Shown here piece by piece: positions 34,613 to 43,408 of a stretch of 64,000 bases of DNA. The position numbers and the translations under genes are program-made. Where the stretch lies: positions 1 through 64,000 of the forward strand of contig CACYRS010000019.1 of NCBI GenBank assembly GCA_902776935.1, read 5' to 3'. The stretch is from an uncultured Prevotellaceae bacterium. GTDB taxonomy: Bacteria > Bacteroidota > Bacteroidia > Bacteroidales > Bacteroidaceae. Below the pieces are notes generated by a model that was not told where the DNA came from, ran no database searches, and saw nothing but the letters and a program-made list of their open reading frames with translations. How positions within the stretch are numbered: position 1 is the first letter of the stretch; each line of letters opens with the position of its first letter.

Positions 34613-35338
34613 ATGCTGACCAAGACTCAGGCTATAGTGCTGCATTCAATTAAGTATGGTGAGACAAGATTGATAGTCGATATGTTCACCAGAAGTAATG
34701 GAAGACTTTCGTTTATCGTTAGTCTGCCAAAGAGTCCTAAGTCGAAAATCCGGAAACAATATTTCCAACCGCTTACAATGCTTGAGATAGAAGTTGATGT
34801 CAGACCGAAACTTCAGTTGCAGAAGCTGAAGGATATACGGCTTGATTCTCCTTACGAAAGCATTCCATTTGACCCAAACAAACTGTCAATCTCACTTTTT
34901 GTGGCCGAGTTCTTGTATTATGCTCTTCGAGGAGAACAGCAGAATGTCCCTTTGTATGATTATATAGCAAACAGTCTCCTGTGGCTTGATGCTCAGGATC
35001 ATCATTTTGCCAATTTCCATCTTGTGTTCCTCATGCGTATGAGCCGTTTCCTCGGTTTCTATCCTAATGTAGAACATTACAGGGCTGGTAATTATTTTGA
35101 TCTCAGAGAGAGTATGTTCTGCACACAACCACCTGTACATCGCGATTTCCTGCTTCCTCAGGAAGCGGAGAAGATACAGCTGATGCTACGAATGGACTAC
35201 CCGACCATGCATCTTTTCAGAATGTCGCACAAAGAGCGAGGGCGGTTAATAGAAGTAGTGCTTCAGTACTATTGCCTACATCTTACAGATTTTCCGGAGC
35301 TTAAATCGTTAGATGTTCTTCGCGAATTATATCAATAA
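34613..35338 (+). CDS. recO: DNA repair protein RecO
   Basis: A 241-aa protein of RecF-pathway repair that helps load RecA on SSB-coated DNA. The N-terminal OB fold begins MLTKTQAIVLHSIKYGETRLIV, the usual start of Bacteroidota RecO. The helical C-terminal part includes FVAEFLYYALRGEQQN and FPELKSLDVLRELY. The ATG at 34613 is chosen because the promoter box lies just upstream. A hairpin terminator follows. Confidence 0.93.
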   Translation: MLTKTQAIVLHSIKYGETRLIVDMFTRSNGRLSFIVSLPKSPKSKIRKQYFQPLTMLEIEVDVRPKLQLQKLKDIRLDSPYESIPFDPNKLSISLFVAEFLYYALRGEQQNVPLYDYIANSLLWLDAQDHHFANFHLVFLMRMSRFLGFYPNVEHYRAGNYFDLRESMFCTQPPVHRDFLLPQEAEKIQLMLRMDYPTMHLFRMSHKERGRLIEVVLQYYCLHLTDFPELKSLDVLRELYQ

Positions 35339-35342
35339 ATAA

Positions 35343-35385
35343 ATTCCGTGCAAAGTCGCAACAGACATTGCACGGAGTTTAATAT
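35343..35385. terminator. Hairpin terminator between recO and the converging transporter gene
   Basis: TTCCGTGCAA (35344-35353) pairs with TTGCACGGAG (35368-35377), followed by TTTAATATTT. The upstream side is AT-rich too, so it may act in both directions. Confidence 0.7.
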
Positions 35386-35406
35386 TTAAAAGGTGATAGC
35401 GAATTA

Positions 35407-36795
35407 TTATCCGCGAGCCTCAATCTTCTTGTTGATGTCGTCAATCACCTCGTCAGTAAGTTCGTATTTAGAGATGATGAACATGGCCAAAAGCAGCAGA
35501 GCGGCAGGGATTACGCATACAAGCCAAAGGATTCCCTCCTGGGCCTCAGGTGTCTGCTCGATAACATCGGGGTTGTAAGATACGTAGGCAAGGATGGCGG
35601 GAGCCACAACGCTACCCAGTGTCATACCGGCCTTAAAGAAGATACCTGTAAGTGCGTTTACGATACCGGCAATGCGCTTGCCGCTTACGTACTCGCCATA
35701 AGATATAACCTCAGGAACCAGTGCCCACATGTAACCTGTGGCCACGATAACGCCAGTAGACTTAACAAACTGAGCTATGTAAACCATACCCATGCTTGGA
35801 TTTTCCATCTTTGCAACGAAATACAGGAATGCCATACCAATAATAGCGATAGAAAGGAAGATATAGAACATATTTTTCTTACCAACCATCTTCTTAATCA
35901 TAGGAACAAGTGGCATAAAGATGAATGATGGTGCACTACCGAGACCCATAAAGATAGAGAGCTGGTCAGCAGAACCATGCATATTGCTGTTGATGAAATA
36001 TGCACCTGCAGCATTACCTATCGACATCATTGCAAAGGCGGTGATAAAGAAGAAAGCGATGATGCGAAGAGGACGGTTGTGGAAGAACTCCATCCACAGG
36101 TCGCTTATCTTTACGTTGGCAGCCTCGCTGGCATCCATTACTACGCGCTCTTTACATTGACTGAAGCAGAACAGCAACAAAGCCAGGCCTACGAGACCAT
36201 AGATAGTCATCGTGGTGAACCAAGCAGCAGGATCCTTTGGCAGACCCTCGGCCTCCTGATTTGTGAAGTGAGCAATTAGCAGAGGCAGACCAGAACCAAC
36301 GGCCAGACCACCGCAGTTAGCCATGAACATACGAACTGAGGTAAGGATAGTAATCTCGTCAGTGTCACGTGTTAGTGAAGAGTTCAGGGCGCCATAAGGC
36401 ACATTGATGAATGTGTAAAGCAGTGTCATGGCTATATAAGTAATGTATGCATAAAGCAGCGATGGTGCAAATCCGTCCCAGAAACAGAGTATTGCAAAGC
36501 CTGTGAGTGGGATTCCTACATATACCAGATATGCGCGATACTTACCAAGTTTGGGGTTGTTCTTGTCAATAAGTGCGCCCACAACGGGGTCCCATAGCAC
36601 GTTAGCAACGTTACCGATTGTGAACATCACCGATACATCAACAGCGTTCAGTCCATAGATGTCGGTGTAGAAAAACAACAGATACATACATGTTGTCTGG
36701 AAAATCAGATTCTGTGCCAGATCACCGGAGCCGAATCCGATGCGCTGGAGCCAGGAGAGCTTGTAAAAGCCTTTGGTTTCGTTAATTGTTGACAT
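35407..36795 (-). CDS. GPH-type MFS glycoside transporter 1
   Basis: A 462-aa inner-membrane protein with about 12 helices. GPH (glycoside-pentoside-hexuronide:cation symporter) features are FGSGDLAQNLIFQT at the start, DPVVGALIDKNNPKLGKYRAY after helix 2 and RDTDEITILTSVRMF in the middle. It would import small sugars or oligosaccharides with a cation. It is 19 nt after the esterase gene on the same strand, and a second GPH gene lies divergently at 38957. Confidence 0.87.
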   Translation of the reverse strand: MSTINETKGFYKLSWLQRIGFGSGDLAQNLIFQTTCMYLLFFYTDIYGLNAVDVSVMFTIGNVANVLWDPVVGALIDKNNPKLGKYRAYLVYVGIPLTGFAILCFWDGFAPSLLYAYITYIAMTLLYTFINVPYGALNSSLTRDTDEITILTSVRMFMANCGGLAVGSGLPLLIAHFTNQEAEGLPKDPAAWFTTMTIYGLVGLALLLFCFSQCKERVVMDASEAANVKISDLWMEFFHNRPLRIIAFFFITAFAMMSIGNAAGAYFINSNMHGSADQLSIFMGLGSAPSFIFMPLVPMIKKMVGKKNMFYIFLSIAIIGMAFLYFVAKMENPSMGMVYIAQFVKSTGVIVATGYMWALVPEVISYGEYVSGKRIAGIVNALTGIFFKAGMTLGSVVAPAILAYVSYNPDVIEQTPEAQEGILWLVCVIPAALLLLAMFIISKYELTDEVIDDINKKIEARG

Positions 36796-36814
36796 ATTAA
36801 TTTTATTTTTAGAT

Positions 36815-38770
36815 TTATTTTTTCAGTTTCAGCTCGAATGAGGACATGGGAATGCCTGTAAGCGAACGGACGTTAGCCTGCAGTGGATTATCTTTCCAGG
36901 CATAGCGGACTGCCGTAGGCGTAAAGGCGGAGTTTAGGAGTGTAATGACATTCCCCTTGCCGATAGCTTTGACATTGTGGAATGTCTTGTTATCGTCTGC
37001 CACCTCGAAGGTATAAAGTTCACCTTCCTTAACAGGCTGGTCAAGCGTCAGTTGAACATGAGAACCTGTTATTATGATGTCTACCACCTCTGGCGATAGT
37101 TTCACCTTATTATTATATATTAGGCGATCAAAGCACAGAGCGATACGCTCGGCTACTTCCTTCTTGCGAAGTGGGTGGATATCTACAGTCTCACCCAAAT
37201 CATTGATCACTGCCAGTTCTGCTCTGTTGTCGGCTTTGGCTACTATGCGCTGGGCTTCACGTAGTTGTGCCCAACCGCTGTTCATTGGTTCTGGCTGTGG
37301 GGTCAAGGGGCGTGGGAAACCTGTTTGCTGACGACCATCGTAATTGGCCAACTGTACAATCACAAACGGTATCTGCTGATCCTGCCAACGGTCACGCCAA
37401 CAACCCATCAGTTTTTTCAGGTAGTCATCGTATGGAGCCGGGTTACCTGTATTCGATTCACCTTGATACCATACCACACCATTTATAGCGTATGGCGCCA
37501 AAGGATAAAGCACAGCGTTATAGAGTGTGGTAGGCAGGTTCTGAAGTGAAATATCACTACTTGGGCAGTTGGGCATCTCTGCACCAACTTTCATCTTCCA
37601 ATTGTTGCCAAGGGGAATAATATCCTTAGGCATCGGGTTCTGTGAATTGCGATCTTCACCGAAACAGAGCATATAAGGCTTTTCTGGTATAAAGTGGGCT
37701 GCGCCGTATTTGTTAATAAAGCGGATTGCAATTACGTTGTCGCCCTCTCGCAGTAATCCCTCGGGTATATCATAACGGCGTGGCGGATACTGGTAATATG
37801 TGTGACCAATCTCCTTCCCGTTAAGATAGGTTATGTCCTGATCAAACAGTGTTCCAAGAAGCAATCGTGCAGGCTTTCCTGCATGCTCCTTGTCAATATT
37901 GATATGTTGGCGAAGCCATACACTACCCACTCCGTGCCATGTCCAGTTTTCCTGATTTATCTGAGGCCATTGAACATCGTCGACAGATAAATCGGCAAAA
38001 CCTGGGTCGTTTTGATTCAGTATGGTCTGCCATTGCTGACTTGCAGCACTGTTGGCTTGCATCTGCGCACGAACAAATCTGTCGCTCTGATACATCTCAG
38101 TCTTCTTTACCAGCATGGGATAATCGGCAATAAGCGAATCCTTGCTTATCCATGCCTCAATGGGTGTACCTCCCCAGCTGTTGACGATGATACCTTGGGG
38201 CACCCCGGTCTTCTCAAACATACGTTTCCCTAAGAAATAGCCAACTGCAGAGAAAGGCCAGGCATTCTGTTTGTTCAGAGGTTTCCAGTTGATGGGAGTA
38301 TCTTTGATATCGTCTCTGACGCCATGTGTGTCAGTATCGTTCTGAACACGGAACAGTCGGATCTTGGTGTTCTCATAGCTATCGACCTCCTGTGCATATT
38401 GCGGATAGACGCGTTCGATATGGACATCGATATTAGATTGTCCGGAACAAAGCCACACATCGCCAATCAATACGTCGGTGTATTCTATTACCTCTTCATT
38501 CTCACCTCTCACCTCTAAAACAAATGGTCCTCCTGCTTTCATCTTAGGAAGATCAATGCGCCATTTACCTTCTGTGTCAGCTGTGGTGGTATATTGTTTT
38601 TTGTTGAATCGTAAGGTGACAGCCTCTCCTGCATCTGCCTTACCCCATACTGGTATTGTCTTACCGCGTTGGAGTACCATGCCGGACTGAAAAAGCTTAG
38701 GGAGACATACCTTTGCCTCCAAGAGTGAGACACTGAGGAGTGTCAGACAGAGAACAAATATTTTCTTCAT
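36815..38770 (-). CDS. Sialate-O-acetylesterase-like carbohydrate esterase (SGNH)
   Basis: A 651-aa exported enzyme (signal peptide ending LLEAK). The SGNH hydrolase parts are LCSGQSNIDVHIERV (nucleophile Ser near residue 109), VVWYQGESNTG and VDIHPLRKKEVAERIAL (His). A beta-sandwich insert (about 255-370) splits the catalytic domain, as in Bacteroidota homologues called sialate O-acetylesterase. In plant-glycan loci such proteins often remove acetyl groups from xylan or pectin, and the GH43 and GH28 neighbours favour this. The start at 38770 matches the signal peptide. Confidence 0.85.
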   Translation of the reverse strand: MKKIFVLCLTLLSVSLLEAKVCLPKLFQSGMVLQRGKTIPVWGKADAGEAVTLRFNKKQYTTTADTEGKWRIDLPKMKAGGPFVLEVRGENEEVIEYTDVLIGDVWLCSGQSNIDVHIERVYPQYAQEVDSYENTKIRLFRVQNDTDTHGVRDDIKDTPINWKPLNKQNAWPFSAVGYFLGKRMFEKTGVPQGIIVNSWGGTPIEAWISKDSLIADYPMLVKKTEMYQSDRFVRAQMQANSAASQQWQTILNQNDPGFADLSVDDVQWPQINQENWTWHGVGSVWLRQHINIDKEHAGKPARLLLGTLFDQDITYLNGKEIGHTYYQYPPRRYDIPEGLLREGDNVIAIRFINKYGAAHFIPEKPYMLCFGEDRNSQNPMPKDIIPLGNNWKMKVGAEMPNCPSSDISLQNLPTTLYNAVLYPLAPYAINGVVWYQGESNTGNPAPYDDYLKKLMGCWRDRWQDQQIPFVIVQLANYDGRQQTGFPRPLTPQPEPMNSGWAQLREAQRIVAKADNRAELAVINDLGETVDIHPLRKKEVAERIALCFDRLIYNNKVKLSPEVVDIIITGSHVQLTLDQPVKEGELYTFEVADDNKTFHNVKAIGKGNVITLLNSAFTPTAVRYAWKDNPLQANVRSLTGIPMSSFELKLKK

Positions 38771-38914
38771 AATTTTATGTTCGCGTATGAATTCTGATGC
38801 AAAAATAATAAAAAAAAAGCGTTGAAATGGCAAAAAATAGCATTTTTCTTATCTGATGAAACATGGCGAAAAGCATCTGTAACATTTCAGAATGTCATAT
38901 ATCTTATAATTTAG

Positions 38915-38922
38915 TATCTTTG
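38915..38922 (+). promoter_or_regulatory. -7 element of the GPH transporter 2 - GH43 - sigma unit
   Basis: TATCTTTG followed by CACCC, 35 nt before the ATG at 38957. The -33 match is weak (TTTC at 38885-38888). Confidence 0.6.
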
Positions 38923-38956
38923 CACCCAGAATATTATCAGGCAATTTATTCACGAA

Positions 38957-40417
38957 ATGTCAACGATCAATCAAAACCGACAGAAAATCTCGATGGGCGA
39001 GAAGGTCGGCTACTCTTTAGGAGATGCCGCAGCTAATCTCGTGTTCCAGATGATGATGATCTTCCAGTTAAAGTTCTATACGGATGTATTCGGACTCGAT
39101 GGAGCCATAGCGGGAAGCGTCCTGCTGATAGCATGTCTTTCTGCCATTGTGGTAGATCCCGTAGTAGGAATATTGTCAGACAGGACCAATACTCGTTGGG
39201 GAAAGTTCCGCCCTTGGATCTTGTGGACGGCAGTACCCTTCTGTGTGTTTTATGTTCTTGCTTTCTATAATCCTGGCATCGAGGATAAGGCTACGGTGGC
39301 TACCTATGCCACCATCTCGTATCTGTTGCTGATGACGGTTTATTCGTTTAATAATGTGCCTTATTCTTCTTTGGGAGGAGTAATGACCAGCGATATCCGG
39401 GAGCGTACGAATATTACGACTATCCGTTTTGTGGCAGTCACCATAGCGCAGTTCGTAGTGCAGGGACTGACACTTCCGCTGGTAAACCATTTCGGAGATG
39501 ACGGAAATGACATGCAGCATGGATGGATCTGTACTATTGGCATCTTTGCTGTTATCGCATTCATATTCTTTATGATAACTTTTTGTGTGAGTCGTGAACG
39601 AATCGCTCCTCCCCCTACACAGGATATAAATATAAAGGAAGATATTAAGCAGACGATATCAAATGTGCCTTGGAACACGATGTTCGTAGTAACCTTCTCA
39701 CTCTTCATAACCCTGTCGATGTGGGGCTCGGCAATGAACTTCTACTTCCAGCATAATATCGACCAGAAGTCGCTGTTCGATTTCCTTGACACCTTCAAAC
39801 TCGTAGATGATATGAGTGATGCCTATCCTGTGGGATTCTCTTTATTTAATATGGTAGGAGCTGTCGTTCAGTTCATTGGAGTAATACTGATGTCTCAATA
39901 CCTGGCTAATAAGTATGGAAAGAAGAGAGTGTTTATTGCATGCCTTTCACTTACAGCCTTTTTCTCGGCATTATTCTATATACCATCGCCAACAGATGTC
40001 AGCTTGATATTCGTGCTAAATATCTTGAAGTCATTGGCCTATGCTCCTACAGTGCCTCTGTTGTGGGCGATGATAGCCGATGTGGCTGATCATATCGAAT
40101 ACGAGAACCATCGTCGCGCCACTGGTTTCTGTTTCTCTGGAATAATAATGGCACTGAAGGTTGGTCTTGGCACGGGTGGTGCTATTGCCGGCGTTATCAT
40201 TTCTGCATTCGGATATGTTTCAGGTAATGTTTCTATACAGAACGAGGCGGCGATGGAGGGTATCCGACTGGTATCAAGTATAGTACCAGCCATGATGTTC
40301 GGTGTAGGCGTATTAGCCTTACATTTCTATCCCATTACCAAGGAGTATAATGAGAACATGCAGGCAGAGCTTGCCTCAAGACGTCGTCAAACCGAGTTGT
40401 CTATTGATGATTTTTGA
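38957..40417 (+). CDS. GPH-type MFS glycoside transporter 2
   Basis: A 486-aa inner-membrane protein with about 12 helices and GPH features (GEKVGYSLGDAAANLVFQ, DPVVGILSDRTNTRWGKFRPW, YENHRRATGFCFSGI). It is related to transporter 1 but clearly distinct. The cytosolic GH43 gene starts 35 nt downstream, so the pair probably imports and then cuts arabino- or xylo-oligosaccharides. Confidence 0.88.
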   Translation: MSTINQNRQKISMGEKVGYSLGDAAANLVFQMMMIFQLKFYTDVFGLDGAIAGSVLLIACLSAIVVDPVVGILSDRTNTRWGKFRPWILWTAVPFCVFYVLAFYNPGIEDKATVATYATISYLLLMTVYSFNNVPYSSLGGVMTSDIRERTNITTIRFVAVTIAQFVVQGLTLPLVNHFGDDGNDMQHGWICTIGIFAVIAFIFFMITFCVSRERIAPPPTQDINIKEDIKQTISNVPWNTMFVVTFSLFITLSMWGSAMNFYFQHNIDQKSLFDFLDTFKLVDDMSDAYPVGFSLFNMVGAVVQFIGVILMSQYLANKYGKKRVFIACLSLTAFFSALFYIPSPTDVSLIFVLNILKSLAYAPTVPLLWAMIADVADHIEYENHRRATGFCFSGIIMALKVGLGTGGAIAGVIISAFGYVSGNVSIQNEAAMEGIRLVSSIVPAMMFGVGVLALHFYPITKEYNENMQAELASRRRQTELSIDDF

Positions 40418-40452
40418 ATATCTGAATAATGTATAATTTATTTTTTAAGAGT

Positions 40453-41454
40453 ATGAAACCTCGTTATCTTTTCCCAAGTGATTATATGGCAGACCCTTCT
40501 GCCAACGTGTTTAACGGCCGTATCTACGTGTATCCTTCTCATGACTGGGAGGCAGGTGCAGCCTTCGATGATGATGGAGGTCATTTCCAGATGAAAGACT
40601 ATCATGTTCTCTCTTTGGATGATGTTGAGAATGGTGAGGTTACCGATCATGGTGTAATCCTCGATGTAGAGCAGGTTAAGTGGGCAGAGAAACAGATGTG
40701 GGATAATGACTGTGTTGAGAAAGACGGCAAGTATTATCTTATCTTCTCTGCAAAGGACTATAATGGCGTATTCCATCTCGGAGTAGCTGTCAGCGATACT
40801 CCTGAGGGACCATTCATTCCAGAGGATCAGCCAATTCGCGGCTCTATGAGTATCGACCCCAGCGTGTTTAAGGATGATGACGGACAGATCTACGTTTACT
40901 TCGGTGGTCTTTGGGGTGGTCAGCTACAGTGGTATCAGGCTCCTGAGAAGCTGGTGAAAGAGGGTGTTGACCTTGGTCCTGCAGCCGACAAGAAGACTCA
41001 GCTATTCGCACCGGCTGATGTTCCTGCACTGCCAAGTTTCGTTGCTCGTCTGAGTGATGACGTAAAACAGTTTGCTGAGGCTCCTCATAGCGTTATCGTA
41101 GTTGACAAGGACGGACAGCCCCTGAAGGCTGGTGATCCTCATCGTTTCTTCGAGGCATCATGGATGCATAAGTACAATGGGAAGTACTATTTCAGCTATT
41201 CTACTGGTGACAGTCACATGCTCTGCTATGCTATAGGCGATAATCCTTATGGACCTTTCACTTATCAGGGTGTAATCCTTGATCCTGTTGTAGGTTGGAC
41301 AACTCATCATAGTATCCTGCAGTATAAGGGCGAGTGGTTCTTGTTCTACCACGACTGTGTTCCTTCAAACGATATCACTCATCTTCGTTCTCTGAAGGTT
41401 CAGCGTCTGTTCTACAATGAGGATGGTACAATCCAGAAAGTAATCAATGAGTAA
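40453..41454 (+). CDS. Cytosolic GH43 family beta-xylosidase/alpha-arabinofuranosidase
   Basis: A 333-aa five-bladed propeller enzyme without signal peptide. The GH43 triad is visible: Asp14 (YMADPSANVF, general base), Asp135 (SMSIDPSVFK, pKa modulator) and Glu234 (RFFEASWMHK, general acid). It should act inside the cell on oligosaccharides imported by the transporter upstream. An ATG at 40429 would add eight residues and cannot be excluded. The last 8 bp overlap the sigma-factor gene. Confidence 0.88.
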   Translation: MKPRYLFPSDYMADPSANVFNGRIYVYPSHDWEAGAAFDDDGGHFQMKDYHVLSLDDVENGEVTDHGVILDVEQVKWAEKQMWDNDCVEKDGKYYLIFSAKDYNGVFHLGVAVSDTPEGPFIPEDQPIRGSMSIDPSVFKDDDGQIYVYFGGLWGGQLQWYQAPEKLVKEGVDLGPAADKKTQLFAPADVPALPSFVARLSDDVKQFAEAPHSVIVVDKDGQPLKAGDPHRFFEASWMHKYNGKYYFSYSTGDSHMLCYAIGDNPYGPFTYQGVILDPVVGWTTHHSILQYKGEWFLFYHDCVPSNDITHLRSLKVQRLFYNEDGTIQKVINE

Positions 41455-41938
41455 TCTCATCGAGACATATTACAGAGATCACCGTGACGAGCTACTGGCA
41501 TTTGTCAGTAGCCGCCTTGGTGGTGCTGTAGAGGCAGAGGACATCGTACAGAATGTCTTTTTGCGTCTGCTTACTACGGATAAGATGATTACAGAGATTA
41601 CCTTACCCGCCTTAACCTATACTATAGCACGCAACCTTATTTCTGACTATTATCGCCGCCGTAATACTTACGAGGAGTTTGAGCATTATATAAAACGCTC
41701 TTCTGACGATTATTCTTCTATGGAATCGGTGATCTCCGCTAAAGAATTGACGGAACTTTTGGAACGTGGACTTGCACGTATCCCAGAGAACTTCCGTGAA
41801 ATATATCGCATGCATATTTATGGCGGAATGAAGGTGGGAGAAATCTCACAAACCCTAGGTGAGGGATATAAGTCTGTGGAGCACCGATTGGGTGCCGCGC
41901 GCAAAGCATTGCGCAGTTTTTTTAAGAATTATGCCTGA
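41447..41938 (+). CDS. ECF-type RNA polymerase sigma factor
   Basis: A 163-aa sigma-70 family protein with region 2 (EAEDIVQNVFLRLL, YTIARNLISDYYRRR) and region 4 (IPENFREIYRMHIYGGMKVGEISQTLGEGYKSVEHRL). It overlaps the GH43 gene by 8 bp, so both are translated from one message. No anti-sigma gene follows, and the SusC at 43409 has no STN domain. The usual Bacteroidota surface-signalling partner is therefore absent. Its target promoters are unknown; the GH28 unit downstream has an ordinary housekeeping promoter. Confidence 0.88.
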   Translation: MSNLIETYYRDHRDELLAFVSSRLGGAVEAEDIVQNVFLRLLTTDKMITEITLPALTYTIARNLISDYYRRRNTYEEFEHYIKRSSDDYSSMESVISAKELTELLERGLARIPENFREIYRMHIYGGMKVGEISQTLGEGYKSVEHRLGAARKALRSFFKNYA

Positions 41939-41993
41939 AAAGTATTGGCTGACTTCTGTGTTAGCGCAAACAGTAAAAAAAGATAGTAAAATA

Positions 41994-42025
41994 TTTGCAT
42001 TTTCAAACATTATTTAGTATATTTG
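41994..42025 (+). promoter_or_regulatory. Promoter of the pectin-type locus
   Basis: TTTG at 41994-41997 and TATATTTG at 42018-42025, exactly 20 bp apart and followed by CAGCC, is a near-perfect housekeeping promoter. The GH28 ATG is 35 nt downstream. Confidence 0.75.
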
Positions 42026-42059
42026 CAGCCTAGTTACTACAGCTAAATAGCTACTAATA

Positions 42060-43370
42060 ATGTTTAAGAGATTATTTTTCTGGTTAGTATTATCACTATT
42101 GACAGTTGGCACAGTTGCCGCACAGTCTATTTATAACGTAACCTCTTTCGGAGCAAAGGGCGATGGAAAGACAGATGATGCTGTCGCCATACAGAAAGCT
42201 ATTGACAAATGTTCAAAAGATGGCGGAGGAATGGTGCTGTTCCCCCGTAATCATGTATTTATCTCAGGTCCTGTTGAACTGAAGAGCAATGTGGAGATTC
42301 ATCTTGAGTCTACTGCCACTTGGAAGGCAAATCCTGATGAGAGCATCTATAAGCTTAGTGCTTTTGGCGAGAACAGAGGCGAGGGTATGCTGTGGCTATA
42401 TGCTAATGATGCAGATAATATCAGTATCACGGGTAAGGGTACCATTCATGGTAACGGCATCGCTTTCATGGGTGCAGAACTAGAGGATTCTTACGAGCTG
42501 AAGCCTCTTGCAGACCAATCGTTCGATCCTCGTCCTCATGTGCTGACACTTACTGATGTTCGGAATCTCACCATCCGTGACGTCACTATCCGCGAGGGTG
42601 CATATTGGACAGTACATCTCATCGGTTGCAACGAGGCGGTTATTGATGGCATCAACCTCCTGAATAATCTTAAGATCCGCAATGGCGACGGTATCGATAT
42701 CGACCACTCTAAGAATGTGCGTATAGCCAATTGTCATATTACCAGTGGCGATGACTGTATCTGCTTGAAGAACCGTCGTGAGTTTGAGAAGTATGGCTCT
42801 TGTCATGATATTACTGTTACTAACTGCGTGATGTCAAGCCGTTCTTGTGCCATTAAGATTGGTTCAGAGAATATGGACTCTATCTATAACGTGGTATTCG
42901 ACAATTGCATCATTACTGGTTCTAATCGTGGCTTGGGAATTCAGAATCGTGATGAGGGAACTGTCACAGATGTTGTTTTCTCAAACATCCAGCTCGACTG
43001 TCGCCTGTGGAGTGATGTTTGGTGGGGTAAGGCAGAGCCTATCTACGTTACCAGCTACCCTCGTGCCAACGGCAATCATAAAGATGCCAACTGGCGATTC
43101 CCCAAGGGACAGATAGAGGGGCGTTGTGGCGAGGTAAGCCGTATCTATTTTAATAACATCACAGCCCTTAGCGAGAATGCCTGTTTCGTGGGTGGTGATG
43201 TGCCAGGCAAGGTGAAGGATATATATTTTAATAATGTACGCGTGAACATTATTGGTAATCAGAAGGAATTCCTGATGGACAAGCGTCCTTGCAAGGGTGA
43301 GGGATTCCTCAGGTTTAAGAACGACGGAGCTGGCGAGCAATCGCTACCTCTCTATACAGAAAACTTTTAA
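42060..43370 (+). CDS. GH28 family polygalacturonase-like enzyme 1
   Basis: A 436-aa exported right-handed beta-helix enzyme (signal peptide to TVAAQ). GH28 motifs: NGDGIDIDHSKNV (Asp pair), SGDDCICLKN, and SSRSCAIKIGSE in place of the usual GHG...RIK region. The changed third motif is common in GH28 enzymes acting on rhamnogalacturonan or modified galacturonan, so the exact bond is open. It is the first gene of the unit with SusC and SusD. Confidence 0.87.
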   Translation: MFKRLFFWLVLSLLTVGTVAAQSIYNVTSFGAKGDGKTDDAVAIQKAIDKCSKDGGGMVLFPRNHVFISGPVELKSNVEIHLESTATWKANPDESIYKLSAFGENRGEGMLWLYANDADNISITGKGTIHGNGIAFMGAELEDSYELKPLADQSFDPRPHVLTLTDVRNLTIRDVTIREGAYWTVHLIGCNEAVIDGINLLNNLKIRNGDGIDIDHSKNVRIANCHITSGDDCICLKNRREFEKYGSCHDITVTNCVMSSRSCAIKIGSENMDSIYNVVFDNCIITGSNRGLGIQNRDEGTVTDVVFSNIQLDCRLWSDVWWGKAEPIYVTSYPRANGNHKDANWRFPKGQIEGRCGEVSRIYFNNITALSENACFVGGDVPGKVKDIYFNNVRVNIIGNQKEFLMDKRPCKGEGFLRFKNDGAGEQSLPLYTENF

Positions 43371-43408
43371 TTATTTTTTAATAACTAATCAATTTTAATT
43401 TCTAACTT

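Noticed and set aside
37074..38690. Several rightward frames of 60-100 codons within the esterase gene
   Set aside because: They are shadow frames of the leftward esterase gene with no start signals or recognisable domains.
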